Below are positions 47,499 through 51,342 of a stretch of 51,342 bases of DNA, in pieces. The DNA is from Armatimonadota bacterium. GTDB lineage: Bacteria; Armatimonadota; Fimbriimonadia; Fimbriimonadales; Fimbriimonadaceae. The translations under genes were made by a program, and so were the position numbers. The stretch lies in contig JAIUNY010000023.1 in assembly GCA_020161505.1 (NCBI GenBank), positions 1 through 51,342 of the forward strand, read 5' to 3'. The notes below the pieces were generated by a model. The model was not told the DNA's origin. It worked only from the letters and a program-made list of their open reading frames with translations, and searched no databases. The first letter of the stretch is position 1; every line of letters begins with the position of its first letter.

Positions 47499-48011
47499 CT
47501 AGCGATCCGATGGCGTGAGCTGACGACCAAAGGGACGCCGAACATGGCATCCGTGACCACCGTTCTTCTCGAAGTACTGTTGGTGGTATTCCTCGGCACG
47601 ATAGAAATCGCTCGCTTCGGTGATTTCCGTGACGATTGGTCGCTCGAAGAACTCCTGCGCCCAAGCCTTGCTGGCTTCGGCTTCGATTCGTTGCTCCTCG
47701 GAGTGGAAATAGATCGCGCTGCGATACTGCGTTCCCATGTCCGGCCCTTGACGATTGAGGGTTGTGGGGTCGTGGATTTCCCAGAAGAGGTGGCAGAGCT
47801 CCTTGAAGCTCACCACGTTGGGGTCAAAGGTGACCTGCACGACTTCGGCATGACCGGTGAGGCCGCTGCAGACCTCTTTGTAAGTGACATTCTTGACGTG
47901 GCCACCCATGTAGCCGCTGATGGCATCGTGGACGCCGGGTTGGGAACGGAACAGGGCTTCCACGCCCCAAAAACATCCGCCGGCAAAGGTTGCCTTTTGC
48001 TCTGTACTCAT
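47499..48011 (-). CDS. msrA: Peptide methionine-S-sulfoxide reductase
   Basis: 170 residues from the ATG at 48011. FAGGCFWGVEALF carries the catalytic cysteine C13; GYMGGHVKNVTYKEVCSGLTGHAEVVQV, QYRSAIYFHSEEQ and AEEYHQQYF are the standard MsrA blocks. A C-terminal cysteine in HGCHVRRP (near residue 157) may be the resolving residue. Reduces methionine sulfoxide in proteins, with thioredoxin as reductant. Its stop lies 12 bases from the convergent debranching-enzyme stop. Upstream it is divergent from carA with about 95 bases between; AGAGAAATCTCT immediately before the ATG is a small palindrome. Confidence 0.95.
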   Translation of the reverse strand: MSTEQKATFAGGCFWGVEALFRSQPGVHDAISGYMGGHVKNVTYKEVCSGLTGHAEVVQVTFDPNVVSFKELCHLFWEIHDPTTLNRQGPDMGTQYRSAIYFHSEEQRIEAEASKAWAQEFFERPIVTEITEASDFYRAEEYHQQYFEKNGGHGCHVRRPFGRQLTPSDR

Positions 48012-48107
48012 AGAGATTTCTCTGTTCTTATCTAAGACGGTTAAGAGAAGGGGTCGTTCCCGGGACCTAGTTCGATCTCGGTCGGTATTCACCTGCCAAT
48101 CCCCGGT

Positions 48108-49250
48108 ATGATTCCCGGCGAAGTGAGCCTAGGATCATCCCGTCGCACGCCAGCCGCCCTCGTTCTGAGCGACGGCACTCAGTACCATGGTTGGCTTCTT
48201 GGCGCAGAAGGAGAGACTGTCGGAGAAGTTGTCTTCAACACCGGCATGACGGGGTACCAAGAAATCTTGACCGATCCTAGCTATGCCGGTCAGATTGTGT
48301 TGTTCACCTATCCGATGATCGGAAACTATGGGATCAACGACGACGACTTTGAGTCGGACAGGATTCAGGTCAGCGGGATCATTGTTCGGGAAGCCTGCGA
48401 GGAACCGAGCAACTGGCGGAACCGCAAAACCATCGACGCCCTTCTTCGCGAGCGCGGGATCACCGGGATTCAGGGGATCGACACGCGGGCAGTGACGAAA
48501 CGGATTCGGTCGGCTGGCGTGACGATGGGCATGGTGACCACAAACCCGGAGGGGGCGCTTGAGCGGCTTCAATCCGCGGCAGGGTACGACGATGTTGAGT
48601 ACGTCTCCCGGGTCACCACGGGTGAGGCATACGGTTGGGGATTCAGTGGTCGCGAGGCTCTCGATACTCCGCTCGATGGCTACAAAGCCCGCATCGCCGT
48701 GCTCGACTGTGGCCTGAAATTCAATATTCTTCGTCGTTTCGCGGCGCTTGGCATTCAGAGTAAGGTTTATCCCGCGACGGCGAGCCGCGATGAGATGCTG
48801 AGCGAGAATCCCCACGGGATTCTGCTCTCTCCTGGCCCGGGCGATCCAGCTCGGCTTGCCCCGGTCGTGAGTACGGTGAAGGATTTGCTGGGCACTCGGC
48901 CGCTTTTCGGAATTTGTCTTGGAAACCAGATGCTCTGCCAAGCGGTGGGCGGCGAGACCTTCAAACTCAAGTTTGGCCACCGGGGAAGCAATCACCCGGT
49001 GAAAGATCTGCTCGATGGGTCGGTCACGATCACGAGCCAAAACCACGGCTATGCGGTGAATCCCGAGAGCCTAACGGGAACGGGGGCTGAGGTGATCCAG
49101 ATCAATCTGAACGACGAGACGGTGGAAGGGATCCGGGTGAAGGATGCCGACGCTCTTTCGATTCAGTATCACCCCGAAGCTGCCCCTGGTCCGTGGGATA
49201 GCCGCAAGTACTTCGTCCAGTTCGTCGAGCGCATGATGGCGGTTCGGTAG
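48108..49250 (+). CDS. carA: Carbamoyl-phosphate synthase small (glutaminase) subunit
   Basis: 380 residues. Supplies ammonia from glutamine to CarB for arginine and pyrimidine synthesis. ALVLSDGTQYHGWLLGAEG and VFNTGMTGYQEILTDPSYAGQ belong to the N-terminal domain; the class I glutaminase triad is in FGICLGNQMLCQAVGG (catalytic Cys) and SIQYHPEAAPGP (His, Glu). GIQGIDTRAVTKRIRSAG is a standard CarA block. carB is not adjacent within the window; prepilin genes follow. The ATG used has little Shine-Dalgarno sequence. Confidence 0.96.
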   Translation: MIPGEVSLGSSRRTPAALVLSDGTQYHGWLLGAEGETVGEVVFNTGMTGYQEILTDPSYAGQIVLFTYPMIGNYGINDDDFESDRIQVSGIIVREACEEPSNWRNRKTIDALLRERGITGIQGIDTRAVTKRIRSAGVTMGMVTTNPEGALERLQSAAGYDDVEYVSRVTTGEAYGWGFSGREALDTPLDGYKARIAVLDCGLKFNILRRFAALGIQSKVYPATASRDEMLSENPHGILLSPGPGDPARLAPVVSTVKDLLGTRPLFGICLGNQMLCQAVGGETFKLKFGHRGSNHPVKDLLDGSVTITSQNHGYAVNPESLTGTGAEVIQINLNDETVEGIRVKDADALSIQYHPEAAPGPWDSRKYFVQFVERMMAVR

Positions 49251-49283
49251 TCCGGTCACGCCAAACCTTAAGTATTTGTACCA

Positions 49284-49301
49284 GGGAGCCGAAAATCTCC
49301 C
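49284..49301 (+). promoter_or_regulatory. Hairpin over the ribosome site of the prepilin operon
   Basis: GGGAG (49284-49288), the only Shine-Dalgarno-like sequence, pairs with CTCCC (49297-49301), which ends directly before the TTG at 49302. The stem is only 5 bp and could open easily. Confidence 0.3.
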
Positions 49302-50768
49302 TTGGTGCGACACCACCGACGATCCAGGGGTTGGAGCTTGCTCGAAAACCTCACCGCTGCTACGGCGCTGGCAATTATCGCCGCGTCGGTGGCTTCGGCG
49401 GTCGCGTTCTCGGCGGAAAGAATTACGCTGAACGAGCAGCGGGTGTACGTCGCCGAGCAAGTCCGGGGCGATATGATGAAGGTCATCGCGGATGCGCAGA
49501 ATGGCGTCAGTCCGGTCGTTCACCACCGTCCGGAGGGAGATCTCCCGAACTCGACTCGTGACATCACGATGTACCGCTGGGTGAACGACGTCACCTCCAC
49601 CCAAGTAGGTCGGTATGGCCTGGGAATCATGGGGCGTTGGGACAACAACGGGTTGCGCGACACCTACATTCGTACTGCGGTAAGCCTCAACCGATCCCAG
49701 CGAGTGACGATCAATTCGAGAGGCACCTTCGGGCAGAACTATAACATCGCGCCCGAGAACCCGACGATTGTCGATCTGTCCGCGCGAAACTTGGTACCGG
49801 GAGACGTCGTGCGAATCACCGGATTCGGCCGGTGGGGGCCATGGGGAGCAAACGGAAACATGGTTCCCGGAGTGGTTGCCTGCTTCAGCACATCGTCAGC
49901 TTACGATTCCAACTTTAGTCTCACCGATCGGCTCCCCGACGCCATCGCCCCCAACGAATCGCCAGGATTCCTCTCTGGGGATTTGTGGAACTTGCAGCCC
50001 TACTTTGATCCAGCAAGCTTCCAGGTGGTTGGGAACAATGCGGGTACGCGAACGACAGTAACGGTTCGCATCCCGACTGGGGCGACTCACCTCTTTCTTG
50101 CTCCGGCAGATATCCCGTATCACACGGACAACGCGAATCACCCGGATGGTTTTGGGGTGATTCTGGAGGAGATGCCCGCGCACAACAACGCGTGGTTCGA
50201 GTTTGGTCGGTCTTGGGCTCCCTTGGGGGATCAGGGCCAGAACAGTTGGAGCTACGGCTACTATGAAGGGGCCGACCCGAGCACGGTCAATCACCAGGCT
50301 TGGAAATACCTCAAGCGGTTCATCAGTTCGCCGCTGGCCTACTCGGCTTACACAATCGACGGGTTGCAGTATCAGGAAGGCATGACCCCGGTGAGCTCGT
50401 CGTGGGCGATTGTTGGGCCAGGCTGGATGCACCCCAATCACGGTGGCGGAAAGCCGAACAAGAATCCCCTGGTCGTGGCGCAAAAGTGGACGGCTCCCTT
50501 CGCCTGCAGTCGCGTCCGCGTGTTGATTACGGTGCGGCGCTTTAGTGATCTCAGTAATGGCGTGCAATGGTGCCTGGTTAAGAACGGCACTGAGGTTTTG
50601 TGGACCGGCGAGTTTATCGAGACGGATCCCTTGAACGAAAATCGCACTCTCGATCTAGACAACATTTCGATTCTCGCGGGGGATACGCTTGAGTTTCGCT
50701 TAGGCGCGAGAGGCAACGATGGATCCGACTCGACCGGCTTTTGGATGAGGGTCATTGGGATTCTATGA
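49302..50768 (+). CDS. Prepilin-type protein fused to a lectin-like (PA-IL/LecA-like) domain
   Basis: 488 residues. RGWSLLENLTAATALAIIAA is a type IV prepilin N-terminus: Gly before the cleavage site, Glu at +5, then a hydrophobic helix. After about 80 residues of pilin-like sequence comes a beta-rich region, LVPGDVVRITGFGRWGPWG ... HLFLAPADIPYHTDNANHPD, which resembles PA-IL-type galactose-binding lectins (Asp/Asn-rich end loop). The last 170 residues (from about GRSWAPLGDQGQNSW) are another beta domain. TTG at 49302 or the adjacent GTG at 49305 is the start; GGGAG upstream is paired with CTCCC in a hairpin. Translationally coupled (ATGA) to the next gene. Confidence 0.7.
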   Translation: MVRHHRRSRGWSLLENLTAATALAIIAASVASAVAFSAERITLNEQRVYVAEQVRGDMMKVIADAQNGVSPVVHHRPEGDLPNSTRDITMYRWVNDVTSTQVGRYGLGIMGRWDNNGLRDTYIRTAVSLNRSQRVTINSRGTFGQNYNIAPENPTIVDLSARNLVPGDVVRITGFGRWGPWGANGNMVPGVVACFSTSSAYDSNFSLTDRLPDAIAPNESPGFLSGDLWNLQPYFDPASFQVVGNNAGTRTTVTVRIPTGATHLFLAPADIPYHTDNANHPDGFGVILEEMPAHNNAWFEFGRSWAPLGDQGQNSWSYGYYEGADPSTVNHQAWKYLKRFISSPLAYSAYTIDGLQYQEGMTPVSSSWAIVGPGWMHPNHGGGKPNKNPLVVAQKWTAPFACSRVRVLITVRRFSDLSNGVQWCLVKNGTEVLWTGEFIETDPLNENRTLDLDNISILAGDTLEFRLGARGNDGSDSTGFWMRVIGIL

Positions 50769-51342
50769 GCAACTTTCTCCGACGGGGCGGCGCCATGCTC
50801 TATGTGGTTGTCACAGCAGCGGTGATTGCCGTGGCCACATCCGCAATGCTTCGAATGAGCGCCATCTCCAATCATGTGGTCTCGGAGAGTGAAGACAAGC
50901 TCGAAGCCGAAGCCTTGATCGAGCACTTTAATTCTTACGTGTACACGCTGCTGAGCGAGCGTCGTCTTCCGCTGAACTGGTATCCGAGCTGGAGTGGGAT
51001 CGACTATACGACCTCGCTGGCTGTGACCGATAACAGCGCGGTCGTTCCTGGCACGGTCTTGGTTGAGACAACTTGCATTTACAAAGAGAAAACCTATCGG
51101 CGCACCCAGGTCTTTGGCGTGCCGGCCGAGCTCCCAACCGTCAGCGGTCTGTGGGGGAACTACTGGCAGACGAACGGCACGAACTCTTGGTGGGTCTGGC
51201 CACCATCGCTCCTCTCGGGGCCGGAGGCTCCCAGACTTGCGCGGGTGGACCGATCTCTGAACCTGCCCGGTGGGCCGACGATGATCAGCGGCTTCTCCCG
51301 CCCGCTGACGAACTGGCTGTCGAGCAGCAAAAACGGCAGCCC
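50765..51342 (+). CDS. PilX-like pilus-assembly protein (3' end outside the window)
   Basis: The frame starts ATG at 50765 inside the stop of the prepilin-lectin gene and stays open to the window end (192 codons). RRGGAMLYVVVTAAVIAVATSAML is a short basic region followed by one membrane helix, then HVVSESEDKLEAEALIEHF, the layout of PilX/GspK-like minor pilins, whose N-terminus often reads GxAL/MxxV rather than GFTLIE. The remainder is a Trp- and Ser-rich beta-type region (VSGLWGNYWQTNGTNSWWVW). It is very likely the next component of the same pseudopilus; the C-terminal part is unseen. Confidence 0.65.
   Translation, partial: MSNFLRRGGAMLYVVVTAAVIAVATSAMLRMSAISNHVVSESEDKLEAEALIEHFNSYVYTLLSERRLPLNWYPSWSGIDYTTSLAVTDNSAVVPGTVLVETTCIYKEKTYRRTQVFGVPAELPTVSGLWGNYWQTNGTNSWWVWPPSLLSGPEAPRLARVDRSLNLPGGPTMISGFSRPLTNWLSSSKNGS

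Noticed and set aside
1-51342. tRNA, rRNA or CRISPR array
   Set aside because: No cloverleaf with a GGTTCGANTCC arm outside coding sequence, no rRNA segments and no regularly spaced direct repeats with unique spacers were seen.

Overview
The window looks like chromosomal DNA of a fairly GC-rich (roughly 60% by eye) diderm bacterium. The outer membrane is inferred from an OstA/LptD-like protein. A TatA subunit, prepilin-like proteins, two DinB-like proteins and split TrkA-type proteins are also present. The mix resembles the Armatimonadota (Fimbriimonas-like), but this is inference from gene content; no rRNA, tRNA or other phylogenetic marker was checked. Genes are densely packed and the commonest junction is a 4-base ATGA/GTGA overlap, so most are in short operons.

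Layout. 1-286: remnant of an insertion-sequence end and a lone copy of a repeat arm. 287-5949: DUF4139 protein, two DinB-like proteins, release factor RF3 (prfC), a DUF6544-like protein and a GYF/TM2 membrane protein. 6101-9989: gltX-hisD-rtcA operon. 10080-15728: glycine cleavage P-protein subunits gcvPA and gcvPB, split by an AT-richer 1.5-kb insert (DUF3800 gene and zinc-ribbon gene), followed by a dimeric-barrel protein and a lipoate ligase/octanoyltransferase-family protein that fits GcvH lipoylation. 16248-17384: primary-type sigma factor with a recognisable promoter. 17661-21615: dacB, DUF5658 protein, Fe-S PD-(D/E)XK nuclease, tiny membrane protein and a cysteine desulfurase whose gene carries a perfect 138-bp in-frame palindromic insertion. 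21649-26511: HEAT-like protein, large secreted metalloprotease, TatA, pseudopilin-like protein. 26551-30932: selA with two unknown small genes, then an FAD enzyme and ribokinase on the other strand. 30993-35088: dicarboxylate/amino-acid symporter, then ECF sigma factor, anti-sigma-like protein and a catalytically dead HtrA-like PDZ protein. 35070-43404: a long minus-strand cluster (ECF sigma, anti-sigma-like protein, TPR-like membrane protein, glnD, two TrkA-type proteins, a degenerate 2H phosphoesterase, recJ). 43547-51342: OstA/LptD-like protein, small unknown gene, glycogen-debranching enzyme, msrA, carA, and a prepilin operon whose first member fuses a pilin N-terminus to a lectin-like domain and whose second member runs off the window.

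The most unusual items are the in-frame palindromic element in the cysteine desulfurase (with a diverged single arm near position 170), the pseudo-HtrA encoded with an ECF sigma/anti-sigma pair, the 2H phosphoesterase-like protein lacking both HxT motifs next to recJ, the prepilin-lectin fusion, and the foreign-looking insert separating gcvPA from gcvPB. No complete defence system, CRISPR array, prophage or RNA gene was found.
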